A stretch of 64,000 nt of DNA from positions 90,018,300 through 90,082,299 of the forward strand of contig CM041777.1 of the NCBI GenBank assembly GCA_023374045.1, written 5' to 3'. Shown one piece after another: positions 44,806-57,470 of the stretch. Position 1 is the stretch's first letter. The number at the start of each line of letters is the position of its first letter. The notes below the pieces were generated by a model. That model ran no database searches. It was given only the letters and a program-made list of their open reading frames with translations, and was not told the origin of the DNA. Position numbers and translations under genes: made by a program. The stretch is from Limonium bicolor (taxonomy: Eukaryota > Streptophyta > Magnoliopsida > Caryophyllales > Plumbaginaceae).

Positions 44806-46767
44806 GATGACAGGTGGTAGAGGTTACTTTAAATCCGGGTGGTCGTTCTCGAGAATGCTTGGTAGGGGTAGTTCATCATCTGCAGCGAGAGATTCTCAGC
44901 AAGCTGCAGATGATGCAGGATCGGGCGAGGGGTCTCATTCTGGTGCTCCACGACTTGCTCGTTCTCACACTGTCTCAGGACAAGCACCGATGGGGACCCC
45001 GTACTTTGACACTCATCCGCATGCTCATCAGGGCTCCACTTTAGTCCCTGCTTCTCAGGATGTTCATCACTACACTCCACCTGCCCACACACCGGCTGAG
45101 ACACCTACCGATACTGCTTCACCTTCACCTGCGGACACACCGCATAGCTCAAGCTCGTCACAAGCTGCTGGGGTTGTTGATCGTCGCACCTTCATCACCA
45201 TCGACGGCAGGTAAGTACACTTATATGATTATACAACTTGATATTGTTTTAATAAAGCTTGTTTACCAACCATTGTTAATTACTTGTCATTTGTCTTTGA
45301 AACTACAGGGATTTGGAGCCTAGTAATGTAGTCAATCGTGGAATACTCCCCTGTTTCAAGACAAGATGGTTTGCCCATGGCTATAACTGGGAGTCACTGG
45401 GTCCGGATGGTCATCGTTTTTATTTTGAGGAGTTTAAGGTATGTAACCATTCATATTTTACCAATGTGTGTATGATGTTTTTTTTTTTTTGCACTTAAAC
45501 CACTTTGTTAATATATATACAAAGCGCTTTCGTTGGGATCCTCGATTTGAGACACGGGTGTATGAGATTTTTTGTGATAAAGGTAGACAGAGATATTCTG
45601 ACACACTATACAAGATGAAGACAGGGAGAACTAAGAGGAAAGTCAGAGATGATATATGGGACGAGTGGCAGAGACAGTGGCAGACCGAAGATTACAAAGC
45701 AAAAAGCCAAATCAACTCCAGAAACAGAAGGAGTGAGCACACACCTGGTGGCGGTATCTCCACCATGCTGCGGATCACGCACAATGAAGGGGCATTAAGA
45801 AGGTCTTGGTTAATTTTTTTGATATTGTTTTTACATTTACCTAAGATATGCTTAGGAAATATAATATGGGTGACTACGGTATGATATGGAGTCATGTGTT
45901 TGTGGACTATGAACTGTGAACTTATTTTTCTGTCTGTTTAATATGTGGGCAAAATGTATAAAAACAGGGAGGTTATGTCAAATTTTGCGTAGAATTTGTA
46001 TTTTATATCTTAATAAGCATTTTTTAGACTGAAAAAACAGGTGTGGAGCCTGATGCTTACACACTGTTTATTCACACACATTCGACCAAGGATGAGCATG
46101 GTAATAGTGTGCCAGTATGTGCGAAGGCGGAGGACATTGCTGTAAGTGTTTTTATACATCTATTCTGCATAAATGTTTGTAATACATTTTAATTTTATTG
46201 AATAATGAATAACTTCATTTATCTTTGTTTTGCCATTACATAGTATGAATATGAGCATCTTGTTGAGGCGTCAACTCAAGAGCCAGTGAACCCAGATGAT
46301 CCATCAGCCCAAGGGACACCCACTGACCCCAACCAATTATTCTACAAGGCTGTCAAGGGAAATCACGAAAGCAGAGGGTCTACGGTGTGGGCGAGTTAGC
46401 ACCTGTCTATTTCCCTGACTCATTTCACACCTCTGGCAACAACTCAAGTGATACCGGCTATGATCAGAGTATGATTGAGTCGATGCAGTCAAACATTGAG
46501 CGAAATGTGCTTGACAAGATCCGCGAGACTGAGAGGGAGAGCATCCGTCAGGAGCTACGTCAGGAGGAGATGCAGGCTATGATACGAGAGCAGATCTCTC
46601 AAATGTTTCCCTCTCAGACTCCTAGTCTGCCAGGATGGGGTCCGTGGGGAGGTGCAGGTGGTGGCTCTGGTGGTGGTTCTGGTGGTGGTGGCTCAGGGTG
46701 TGCTCCGATGATCAGTTGGGGTATCGTGCTGGGGATGGTCATGGGTGGGAGTACGGACGTTAGATAG
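44806..46767 (+). pseudogene. CACTA second gene (Transposase_24/TNPD-like), nearly open
   Basis: Exons with good GT-AG borders: 44806-45211 (MTGGRGYFKSGWSF… Ser/His/Pro-rich), 45309-45438 (VVNRGILPCFKTRWFAHGYN), 45525 to ~45800 (RFRWDPRFETRVYEIF…), 46028-46142 (GVEPDAYTLFIHTHSTKDEHG) and 46243-46767. RWDP and the 'FxHTHxK' segment are typical of the plant En/Spm-associated transposase_24 family, proposed to bind subterminal repeats. The last exon has a one-base frame change near 46350. It then continues as GELAPVYFPDSF with a coiled-coil-like Glu/Arg helix (NIERNVLDKIRETERESIRQ) and a Gly-Ser-rich tail. The exon-3 end is uncertain. Far better preserved than TNP2. Confidence 0.75.
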
Positions 46768-47019
46768 ATTGTTATGGTTTGAGTGACATTGCAACATTAA
46801 GTTTTATTTTCAGTTGTTTGAAATGCTAATTGTACGAATTTAACAATTATTTTGAATTTGGTCAGTACAAAAAATAGTTTATTTTCAATTATTTTGAACA
46901 GGTGAAATTTATTTCTTAATATATAGGTGAATAAAAATGTTGCAGTTGATTATTGTTGCAGGTGAAATTATTGTAGGTGAGAACAAATTAAAAGAATATT
47001 CTGTTTGGAAAAAAACAAG

Positions 47020-47327
47020 TTAGCGATTAGCGACGGAATTAACGAATATCCGTCGCTAAACCGTGAAAGCAAAACCCTAATTTCCGTCGCTAATTAGCGA
47101 CAGTCGAAGTCCGTTTCTAATCCGTCGCTATTCATTAATTTAGCGACGGAATTATCCTTCGCCAATCCGTCGCTAATTAGCGACGGATTAAACAATTCAT
47201 CGCAACACCTGATTAGCGACGATGGTTTTTGCGACGGAACAAATCCGTAGCTAGTCTGTCGCTAATTCGTTTAGCGATGGACTAGCGACGGATTTGTTCC
47301 GTCGCAAAACCGTTTTTTCTAGTAGTG
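47020..47327. repeat. Right subterminal repeat region of the CACTA element
   Basis: Many copies of TTAGCGACGGA and TCCGTCGCTAA in both orientations, mirroring the left end, and ending in CTAGTAGTG. Confidence 0.8.
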
Positions 47328-47429
47328 GATGAGATGGTCCTCTATGCCAAGAGGTATTTTCAAAAAAAAAAATAATATGAGAAGAGGAAAGGACTCCAAG
47401 AATCTGACGATCACCAAAAGAAGAGCAAT

Positions 47430-48936
47430 GTGCTAACAAGATTTTTAGTAGGGAAAATTATATACAAAAACAAATAAAAGAATCCTACTAATTCTAATAT
47501 GAGTAGCAAAAATCCCAATCAGAGTAAAGTGTAAGTAAATTACGACCTAGAGTATCGAACCCAAGGGACTTAATAGAAAATCAGTCATAATCCTTAGTAA
47601 TTGTCTAGTTCTTACAAAGGGGGGATGAACACTAATTTCAATTAGAATGACTATCTAATAATCTAACTAAATGGGTTTATTATAATGAATTATCCTAGGT
47701 TCAGGATTATAATCAACCTACTTGAAAATATGATCATAAAATTTAATTAACAAGTCTTGAATTAACCAACATATGGACGCGTCGGACGTCATGCCGGACA
47801 CGAACGCACGGCACATTCAAAGACGTTGAATGTGCCGGACGTTCAACAACTGGCAGTGCATCCAGCAAGACCAAAATGTCAATATTTTATTCAAGTTCGG
47901 ATATGAAAAGAGGAAACTCATAATCTATTATCGAATCTAGCATATGTCATGCCAATAAACAAACGAGATAGTAGGGAACAAATGGGTTAATTCCTAATCT
48001 TAAGTGTTATCGCCTAAATCATAGTAGACAACGGTAAAGACCATTAAGATTTCACAACCCATTCTACTCTTGACTGGTCTTCTTAAGTAAAACTTTGAAT
48101 GAAGAGAATAAGTGGCCAACACTATTCACTTGCCTAATAACCAAAAACTTAATTAATGCTTGCAAATATATTGAATGATCATTTTGTTTACAAGGAAAAT
48201 TCATCCCTAAACAAGGACAATAAGAAATCCTACTCAACCATCCATACACATATAAGAAGAATGCAAGAGGAAAAAAGGAATTAACATAGCCTCAACCCGA
48301 TAGAAATCTTCTTCTCGTGGATGGCTTGAATGCGTAGAATTCCTTGGTAGAAGTGACACCAACTCTTGGAATGGATGCGGATGATGGAGTGCAAAATATG
48401 GAATGTTAAAGTATGTTGAAAATTGTCTTGGTTGCTGCAGAACTTCGGCCTATTTATAGACTTCCATTTCCTCATGTGCCGGGAGTCATGCCGGGTAGGA
48501 GTGGCCGACATTACTTGTTTTTTAACGGTTAGTTAAACCGCCAAATCCGACAAAAAGATGCTTGTGCCGGAATTGGATGTCCGACACCACACCCGGCATC
48601 GGTTAGTTTGTTAACGGTAATTAACTGCTAACTTTTGGTGAACCAAGATGACTTTTCCGCTTGTGCCGGCTAGGGATGCCGGACACAGCATCCGTCAAAT
48701 CCTCTACGCTGCTCCATACTTATGCTGTGATTTTGACATCCGGCATCGTGCCCAACAAAACTTCATCCTTTGATTAGAGATTTATTCCTAACACAAAAAT
48801 ATACCAAACATAAGTTTGAATTTATATAATGAACTTTGTATGTAAGATAATATCAAAAACTAGCTATTTCATCCTTATTTTAATTAATATTCCTATAATT
48901 CTAACTTCTAAAATATGATAAGTCTGAAGCTTATCA
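47430..48936 (-). repeat. LTR of an Athila-like gypsy remnant (left limit approximate)
   Basis: In the element's sense the LTR starts TGATAAGCTTCAGACTTATC at 48936, directly after a purine tract GTAGGGAGT (48937-48945), as at a 3' LTR. The interior has about eight GTGCCGG/CCGGCAT palindrome motifs between 47765 and 48760. The left end could not be fixed because no partner LTR is in the window. Confidence 0.6.
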
Positions 48937-49949
48937 ACTCCCTACAATTACCTTTTACTAGTCCTCGAGCAAATATTTATCAAGAAAGAATAACTGCTTG
49001 TGCACAAAACAGATACCCTTAATAATGACAACTAGATAAGTCATTTCCAACTACCTGACTCTAATTCACAAGCATCACTTAATCCTCATTATTTCTCCAA
49101 CGGCATACTAATGGGTATTGAACAAAACATATAAGTTCAAAACCGATCAAAAACTTTTGGGCTATTTTATATAAGAGATTTATAATCTCTCCTCTTTCCA
49201 GTTTCCATAATTCAGCCCTATTTTTCAAGGGTTTCTGAATACGGCCAAGACCCTCATTACTGGTTTCCATAATTCAGCCCTATTTTTCAAGGTTTTCTGA
49301 ATCTAGCCATGATTTTATTTAAGAACAGGGAATTTATGAATAAATAAAGAAAAATTCTCGAGTGTTTCTTTATTATGAGGCACTTTTTGTAGCCTCATGG
49401 AATAGAATGCTTCAAAAAAATTCTCTTCTCTTTTTTTTTTAACAAACCCTATTTAAGATTTTTCACTCAAAAGAGTTTTCACTATTTTGAAAGAGAAGGG
49501 AGGACAACATTACCCAGAATTAAATCAGAGATTAAAATAGGAGTAAGGTCATATACTTATATGCTAATTAACAAAGAGAGTTATGAAGTTAAAATAGAAA
49601 TCTAAAAGTCATTAGAAAGCTTACCTCTTGAGAGAACAATCACTTATCCTTTCCCAATCTTACTTTATCAAGGAACATGCAAAAAGCTTAGTAAAACATT
49701 GATAAGATTTCAACTTATTAAATTATATATATACTAACTCTTTTTTAATTTAATTAATTCACTTAAAGGTTCCCTGCCCTACACTTGGTAGGAACATTGT
49801 TCCTAGTGTTCAAGACAAAAATGAACTTCACAAAGAATAAGAAGAAAAAGAAAAGGAACATGAAAGAAAATACTTCCCTGGGATGAAGAGGACCGGATGG
49901 AAAAGGCCCTACACTTGGCCTTTGCTATGTGGCGAGATGATCAGAAATC
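48937..49949 (-). other. Athila-like 3' untranslated/env-region remnant, no gene
   Basis: No open frame with recognisable content. A ~62-bp direct repeat (TTTCCATAATTCAGCCCTAT…) occurs at 49199 and 49264. The region lies between the integrase remnant and the LTR, where Athila elements may have an env-like gene. None is visible here. Confidence 0.45.
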
Positions 49950-50790
49950 TTAGAAGAGTGGCCGTGATTGATTGTTGAGCGGCGACACCATGCAGATTTC
50001 TTTGTCGCTAATTACTTTTGTAGAAGAGATCTTGAAGTCATCCTGGAAACAAAGGTAGGCTGAAATTGATTTGTCGGGGTCACTCCTTAGATATTTCTTC
50101 AGTCCGGAACCATTGACTTTGAATTTTTCACCCTTGGAACTCTCAAGCTCGAGTGCACCAAAATCAGTCATGAAAGTGATAGTGAAGGGTCCAGACCAAT
50201 GAGATTTCAATTTCTCAGGGAAAAGACAAAGTCTGGAATTATAAATGAGGACTTTATCACCAACTTGAAATTTGCATGGAAGAATGGCTTGGTCATGAAT
50301 CCTTTTAGTTCTCTCCTTATATAAACATTCTCGTAAGCGTTGTGGCGTAATTCTTCAAGTTCAGATAACTGGAAGTTTCTTTTTATGCCGGCTGCCTTCA
50401 TGTCAAAATTCAGAGCTTTGAGGGCCCAGTAGGCTCTATGTTCAAGCTCTACTAGTATATGGCATGTCATTCCAAACACAAGACGAAATGGAGTGGTCCC
50501 AATAGGAGTTTTGAAAGCAGTTCTATAGGCCCATAAGGCATCATCAAGCTTTTGGGACCAATCTCTCCTAAAGGAACTGACCGTTTTCTGTAATATCCAT
50601 TGAAGTTCACGGTTGGAAACCTCAACCTATCCATTGCTCTGTGGGTGATATGGGAGTGCTACTTTATGGTGAACATCATATTTCTGTAGAAGGGCATCAA
50701 ACTGGTGGTTGCAAAAGTGGGAACCACCATCAGAGCTAATTGCCCGGGGCACTCCATAAATTAATAAGGTGTTCATGAGAGCTTCATGAA
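49950..50790 (-). pseudogene. Athila-like gypsy integrase C-terminal remnant
   Basis: The minus strand from 50790 reads YGVPRAISSDGGSHFCNHQF (second catalytic Asp), then LPYHPQSNG followed by a stop in place of Gln, then VEVSNRELQ (catalytic Glu). It continues with [36 protein letters not shown] and the C-terminal SHWSGPFTITFMTDFGALEL, ending KKYL… The wording is typical of Athila/Tat integrases. There is one in-frame stop and one frame change near 50210-50280. Sequence 5' of the second Asp is absent, so the element is truncated. Confidence 0.82.
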
Positions 50791-52341
50791 GAGTTTATAA
50801 CCATAGAAAGCTAAAAGGAGGATTATTAATGCCCTAAAGTTAGTTTTATTAGCTTAAATGTTTTGTATTCCTTGGATATTAATTTAGTGATAGTGGAACA
50901 TACGGCCTAACTTTATATAACATTTTGATGACCTTTAGGGCTATGTGTAGGTCATTCAAGTGAAAGTGAAGGGTCCTAGGTTATAAAAGGGTTGGTATTT
51001 CATGGTTTAAAGTATAGCATCTAAAGATACATAAAAAACACGATTGCATAAGTTAACATTGAATCAAATGGAAGTTCTCTTATAATCTTTACAAAAAATT
51101 AATGATCTTCATGTTTTTTTCTTCTCTTGTGGACTAGACTTTTTGTCAAACCACATTACAACTTCTTTTATATCAGCGTATCAATTTATAATAGATAAAA
51201 TTCTTCTAAATCCTAATAATCTCAAAACCGTCCGAAAAAAGATTACTTATAATAGATAAATAATGTAAGTTTATTTTAAATTTTACTATTTTTAATTGAG
51301 TCCATACTTTACTCCATTTTAAATCCACCCTGGTTAAAAGTAGTTACTGGAAGATGGAGTTCTTTTAGCTTTTTCACTAGAGTTTTTATATATGGAAAAG
51401 ATATAGTGCAGGATATATATTATACATTTATGAAAAGATGTCGAAAACCCAATACTCGGATATCCATATTCTCAAAGGAGAAGGGTGTTGGAGGTCGATC
51501 TCCCTGCAGCTGTAGCGGCCAACTTTGAATGTTCTTGGAGATCAGAACAAATGCCACTAATACAAAAGATCGAATTTAATAGGGCCCCGCCCCCGCCATT
51601 CATCACTGTCAGAGACAAAAATGCATGAGGAGAAATAACAGAATAGAAGAAAGAAATGCTCGATATTTTACTTGTTATCAGCTGATACGATGTACGAAAG
51701 AAATCACAGTTACCAACTTCGGATTGCGCGGCCGCTAAAAGGGTAAGACTTTAAGCCCATTCTTTTGCACCGAGTTTATTTGATCAGCTAGTTTATTGTT
51801 GTTGTCACATACATCAATTATCATATCAACTATTTTTTTTCTCTACTTTTTCTAACTTTCAGCTGACAATAGCAGTCATCCAAAAGAACGGGAAGACTTT
51901 GACAATGGGTTCGGTATTTTACTTGTTAAGACTGAGACAATGACTTTGAAAATGGGTTCGATTTCCAATGGATTCGAAGATGCTTGGTATCACCGATTAA
52001 AAATAGACAAAATGGAGCATAATAATTAAGGCCCGGACCATGTGGGTCCTACTAGATGAAACTGAAAGCTGCTCTACCAAGTTTGATATGGGAGAAGATT
52101 AATCTGGACTGTCCAATTCGTGGACCCAGAGAAAAATAATCTTCATCCCTTAGAAGAAGCTACCGTGAGAACGAGGCCTAAATATAATATATAAATCACG
52201 TGTTTTAATGAAATTTGAAAATTACTAAAATGTAAGGATAGAAATTATACTAAATTTTTGTATATAAAGTTCAATATATATAAGAATAAATTTAAAGTTA
52301 ATTAATAATTAATAACCAATGATAATTAATAATATATTTTA
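50791..52341. other. Intergenic; one small MITE-like repeat, no gene
   Basis: 51754-51893 has inverted ends GCCCATTCTTTTGCAC and CCAAAAGAACGGG and is related to ~6129-6317. There is a short GC-rich patch near 51580-51600 (GGGCCCCGCCCCCGCC) in otherwise AT-rich DNA. No coding sequence recognised. Confidence 0.45.
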
Positions 52342-52884
52342 GGGAAAATTACATCCTCACCCATGATGTTTGGTGAAATTACACAGCCCACCCATGAGGT
52401 TTCAAAAATTACTTTGCCCACCCATGTGGTTTGCACAATTTTACATTCAGCAACTTTTCTAATATTTGATCAACTTAAAAGATGGTTAAATGTTGTTCAA
52501 AATCGATGAAACTTTACATGGACGATACTAAGGTGTTATATTTTGGTAAAGCGTGAAATCCAAAGTTTTTAAGCTCATATGTGATCTGTGGGACCCAATG
52601 AAACATGTGACACGTGAACATGTTTTCATTGGGTCCCACAGGTCATATATGACCTTAAAAAACTTTGGATTTGACATTGGACAAAATATAACACCTTAGC
52701 ATCGTCCATGTAAAGTTTCATCAATTTTGGACAACATTTAACCATCTTTTAAGTTGATCAAATATTAGAAAAGTTGTTGGATGTAAAATTATGGAAACCA
52801 CATGGGTGGGCAAAGTAATTTTTAAACCTCGTGGGTGGGCTGTGTAATTTCGCCAAACATCATGGGTGGGGATGTAATTTTCCC
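52342..52884. mobile_element. Mutator-type foldback MITE, perfect 9-bp target duplication
   Basis: The ends GGGAAAATTACATCC and GGATGTAATTTTCCC-like (GATGTAATTTTCCC) are inverted repeats. The flanks TATATTTTA at 52333-52341 and 52885-52893 are identical 9-mers. Nearly the whole element folds back. The core (TTGGACAACATTTAA, GGGACCCAATGAAA) is shared with 30650-31061. Confidence 0.88.
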
Positions 52885-52893
52885 TATATTTTA

Positions 52894-55265
52894 TACATAG
52901 CGGAGAAAAATATATCTTTCAAAATTATTTATTAAATTTGTGAAAAAGAAAAAGATATACATATTGTAGATCTAGTCAAACTAAACCCAATCCAACCCAT
53001 TAAAAAAAAGTGTTAACCTTAACCTAACTCATCTAGTAAATTAGATTCAAAATTTCAACTCTAACTTAATCTATGGATTGATCAGATTCAAAATATCAAC
53101 CCAAACCTAACTGTGAATTAAACCTGTTAAAAACCCATTTCAACTTTCTACATAAATAAATGACGATAACCTTTAAAGATATTATAAATTAATACATAAT
53201 TAAATATGCATATACTTATAAATGAAATCAGCGCACAATCAAATCTTAAAATAAAAAAATGTAAGCATGAAAGCTTATTCTAAAAATTTATACATAAAGT
53301 TAAATATATATATATATATATATAATACGTTTAAATTCTAAATGTAATTGATAATTGAAAATTGATCATAATTTTTTGTACTTCTACTGAAAGCATTTTT
53401 TTCAATAATAGTTTGTATATGGTTCATTTATAATTTTAATTTTATTAAATTTCTATAATAAATTTATAGATATTTTTAAAAAACAAATAGATATATGGGT
53501 TGATAGTTTGAACTATCTTAGCCTACTCAATCCATTATGAATTTCTCATTCCTAACATAACCTATTCATTAAACGGATTGAAAAATTCAACTCAACCCGC
53601 TATAAACATGTTAGTTTTGGATCAAATTAATTGGTTGAACCCATTTTACCAGGTCTAACAAATTACGGATTATAGATATTTTCTAAAAAGAAATAGATAT
53701 GCAGGTTGCCGGTTTGGACTATCTTAGCTTTGACCCAGCCCAATTATAAATTTCTCATTCTTAACCTAACTCATTCATTAAACAGATTGAAAAATTCAAC
53801 TCAAAGCCATTGTTTGATCAAATTGATTGATTGAACCTATTTTATCAGGTCTAATAAATTACCGATTTAACTATCTTAACCCTAAACCTAGCCCATTAAT
53901 AAATTCTTTAATTCTAACCTAAAATTCCATTTTGTATACTTTCGTTTTAGTTATTCTTATTCATTTTATTTGATTTTTTTATTACTAATAATAATTGTTT
54001 TATGGACGATGACAAGACAAAAAAGAAATACTTTTAGCGTACATTAATATCTAAAAACTTTATTTTGTGAAATGCCAATTGAACATCTTCTATTAATTAA
54101 TCAAAGAATGAATATTCAAAAAAGTATATAATGCGTGAGTGGAAATACGTGTTTAGTTGCATACCTTTTTTTGGAGAAATTAATACGTTTCAAATACTAG
54201 AATCTTTAGGCTCCATTCTTTTGCAAAAAGAATAAACCAGCTGATAGCTGATATTGACTGATGACTGATTTCAAAATTAGATGATTGTGTAAAAACCTAT
54301 ATAAGTTGTTCTTTTTGTATTAGAGTTTTGAACTAATAAATCAACTGATAATGTGACTGACAATATGTAAACCAACTGATAATGCAACGTTGAAAACGGA
54401 AATGCTAGTAGAAATTCTAATAAAAATGGAAAACATGTGTCACAATTGATTGAAAGAATCTTCTTTATCTATTTCAGAACAGTTTACCACGCTTTCAGCA
54501 TAACAAGTAAATTATAAGTGGAAATTTTTGTTTTTATTAATAGTGGATTGACCGTAAATTAAAGAGTGTTGGTTATAAAAGTTATATTTTTGGTGTTAAA
54601 AAAACCAGCTACTTATAAGTAATAAATTAGTCATGAGTTTCTAGTATTTGTATAAGTAATCAACAACTTTTAAAAAATTTAATTCATAAAGTATTTCTAC
54701 TAATTTATCAAATCCACTAAATTTTTGCCATTAACGAAAGATATTTCATCAATTATCGTCAAATCATCTAAAATGAACCATAAATACATAATATTGAACT
54801 TTTAGCCGTTAAATAGAAATTCATTTTGTGAAGTGTTGTATATATTTATCATTTGAGAATTATTAATTTTATTTTAATTTTATATGATTTTAGTTGTTTT
54901 TATAGTATTATTATTATTTTAAATAATTTTTGGAGTAATTTATACTTTTATGATGGTTATAGATTTGTTTAAAGATTTTATCAGTATCCGATATATTATG
55001 AATTTAAAACACGTCTAGGTTCAGAGCTTAAATAATCATTACTCAAGAATTTTTTATTAATAGGAGTTCAAGGTGAAATTTGAAAATTTTTAAATGTATG
55101 AAAGAAATAATTTTAAAATCAAAATCTATAACGAATTGTGGAACATTTTAATACGTTATTAAAATTTTCGCCAAACCAAATTAGTAAACTTGATTCTTGA
55201 AGATGTATGTGATGCCTATTGAATATCCCCGCGTAGCCTGGACGCGTAGGTAGGTTCTCCATCTG
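52894..55265. other. AT-rich intergenic, degraded repeats, no gene
   Basis: 52970-53930 contains repeated CCAACCC/AACCTAACCCA-like phrases with long internal similarity (for example ~53470-53650 against ~53690-53850). It is probably a decayed foldback or hAT-like element. There is a TA microsatellite near 53308. At ~54209 there is a CCATTCTTTTGCA motif as in the small MITE family. Nothing coding. Confidence 0.4.
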
Positions 55266-55776
55266 TAGGGTCTCAAAATCGGGTTTTTGGGTCGGGTTGA
55301 GCTCAATCCGAACCCGACCTGAAAATGGTTTAGGTCAACCTAAATCCAACCCGAACCCGAAGCGGGTTATATTTCTTCAACTGAACCTGCAGCGAGTTAA
55401 CCCGAACCGTTTTTTAGAAAATATAATATTTTAAAAAAAAATTGAATTAATTAATAAATAAATATAATATTATAATATTAATTAATTATTATGTATTATA
55501 ATTAATCATAATTGTGTTGATTAAATATTTATTTTAGTCATAAATTAATCATTAAACACTAATTTAATCATTAAATATAACATATTTTCTATTTTTAACT
55601 AATTATTTTTTCGGGTCACGGGTTGGCGGGTTCAACCCGAACCCGAAACAGGTTTCAACGACCCAACCCGAAACCGACCCGAAAATCATTTCGGGTCAAA
55701 AATCTAAACCGAACCTGGCTTTTTACGAGTCGGTTTCGAGTCAGGTTTCGGGTTCGGGTCAAGATTGACATCCCTA
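55266..55776. mobile_element. hAT-like non-autonomous element with CCCGAAACGGGTT repeats
   Basis: Starts TAGGGTCTCAAAATCGGG and ends TTGACATCCCTA (imperfect inverted ends). Both sides are packed with AACCCGAACCCGA-type repeats around a very AT-rich middle. Similar in plan to 6848-7313. No clean 8-bp duplication found. Confidence 0.5.
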
Positions 55777-56149
55777 TCTGAAACGATTATAGCGCGTTAT
55801 TTTTTATTTATTCAATCCCTCTTAAAACAAGAGAATATTCGATATGGGTGTTTTGCCCCATGCAGTAGCTTAATGCTACTTTTGCTGAAAAATGATGGAC
55901 AAATATCAATTTTTAATTAGTGTATGATTAATTATAGTACACTTATCAAGTTAACATTTGTTAATTAGAGGGACATTTACCAAAAAACTTATAAACCAAG
56001 ATTTATGCAAATAAGTCCGAACGCACCCATAAAGATCGTAAGTGTCATCGTTGATTAGGGATTGTGCTAGCTATTGGTAATTACCAGGGGCGGACCCAAT
56101 GTAGAGCATAGTGTGTCAATTGATACACATGTAATTCATAATAAAACTA

Positions 56150-57026
56150 GAGTATTTTCACCAAATACCACTGAGTTTTTGCTTAATTCACGATGTACCA
56201 CCGTGTTTTTAAAATTACACAGAATAACACTAAGTTTTTACTTATTTTACCATATAACACTCTGTCTCATATTTTGTTAAATGTTCCATTAATATCCCTA
56301 GAAAAAAAGACTAACTACCCATATAAATAGTTAAATAAAAGTGGTGTCTTATGAAATTTATCAATATGACAAATTACTTTCAAGTTGTTAATTAATGCTC
56401 CCTCCTATTCTAAATATAAGTCGTTTTAGGCTTTAGCATTATGTTCAAATTATAAGTCGTTTTAGACTTTTTGTATCTATGTTTCTACTTTTACCCTTTC
56501 TACTTTTTTAATTATTATTGTCATTGCACTCTACTTTTTATCTTACCAATAAAGTATACTTACTTTTTTTATTCTTCCAATACAAAAAGCAAGGGTATCT
56601 AGTCTTTTTAAACTCTTTCTTAAATATTGAGGGAGTAGCACTGGTATGGGTTTTAATAAAGGAAAATAGGAGGGAGTAACAGGGTTTTTTAATTATTATT
56701 GTCATTGCACTCTACTTTTTATCTTACCAATAAAGTATACTTACTTTTTTATTCTTCCAATACAAAAAGCAAGGGTATACTAGTCTTTTTAAACTCTTTC
56801 TTAGATATTGTGAAAAAGTCTAAAACGACTTGTAATTAAAATAGGAGGGAGTAATAGGGGTAATTTAGTCATTTTCCTGGAATATTGGTGGAACATTTAA
56901 CAAAATATAAGACGGGTGTTATATGATGAAATAAGTAAAAACTTAATGTTATCCTGTGTAATTTTAAAAACACAGTGGTATATTGTGAATTAAGCAAAAA
57001 CTTAGTGGTATTTGGTGAAATTTCCC
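56150..57026. mobile_element. Mutator-type foldback MITE with a nested element, 9-bp duplication
   Basis: The left end GAGTATTTTCACCAAATACC and right end GGTATTTGGTGAAATTTCCC are inverted repeats. The flanks ATAAAACTA at 56141-56149 and 57027-57035 are identical 9-mers. It is interrupted by a Stowaway-like insertion at 56398-56851. The frame at 56074-56280 is fortuitous. Confidence 0.85.
56398..56851. mobile_element. Nested Stowaway-like element with internal duplication
   Basis: The ends CTCCCTCCTATTCTAAATAT and AAAATAGGAGGGAG are inverted repeats, with TA on the right. A ~120-bp internal stretch (TTATTATTGTCATTGCACTC … TTAAACTCTTTCTTA) is present twice (56506-56626, 56690-56810). This suggests a tandem or nested second copy. 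Confidence 0.65.
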
Positions 57027-57155
57027 ATAAAACTAAAATTTATTTATATGTTATAGCTAATCGTGTTTAGTTAGGTGGTTTGACACTCATGTGTTGATAA
57101 ATATGAGTTGAGTTCAAATATGGTTAATGCAATATGTTTATTTCTTTGCAAAATA

Positions 57156-57470
57156 CACTGTTGGAAAAAAAATAAGCAACGCCCTTTTAAAAACGGTTAT
57201 ACTTACAATTGTTTTTTTATCATAGGCCGGACATCTTAAAAAACGCTTTGCTTAAGAAGCGTTCTTTATTGTATCGCGTCCAAAGACAAAAACATCGTTT
57301 TGTAGATAAACGTTCTTTATATGTAACATATAAAGAACGCTTCCTTGGTGAAGCGTTTTTATGTCTTTGGGCGCGATACAATAATGAACGCTTCAGTTAA
57401 GAAGCGTTCTTTATGTTACATTTCGCTCAGCATAAAGAACGCTTCTTAAATGAAACGTTCTTTATGTTAC
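57156..57470. mobile_element. CACTA-type left end with GAAGCGTTCTTTAT palindromes
   Basis: Starts CACTGTTGGAAAAAAAATAAG. It is followed by about eight copies of AAGCGTTCTTTA or TAAAGAACGCTT in alternating orientation. The DNA from 57480 to 57903 resembles a CACTA 5' leader, with a possible splice donor GTAAGT at 57557. The opposite end is not in the window. A copia element interrupts it at 57904. Confidence 0.6.

Larger units (their letters stand above)
40499..47327 (+). mobile_element. CACTA/En-Spm transposon, both ends present (6.8 kb)
   Basis: It starts CACTACTAGAAAACAAC and ends TTTTTTCTAGTAGTG, a perfect inverted CACTACTAGAAAA-type terminus. The flanks are ATT and GAT (two of three bases alike), so the 3-bp target duplication is imperfect. 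About 300 bp at each end is packed with TTAGCGACGGA and its complement. Inside, on the plus strand, are a decayed TNP2 transposase gene and a second TNPA/TNPD-like gene, in the usual CACTA order. Confidence 0.9.

Noticed and set aside
47430..50790. Env-like gene expected in an Athila element
   Set aside because: No open frame, signal peptide or membrane segment is visible between integrase and LTR.
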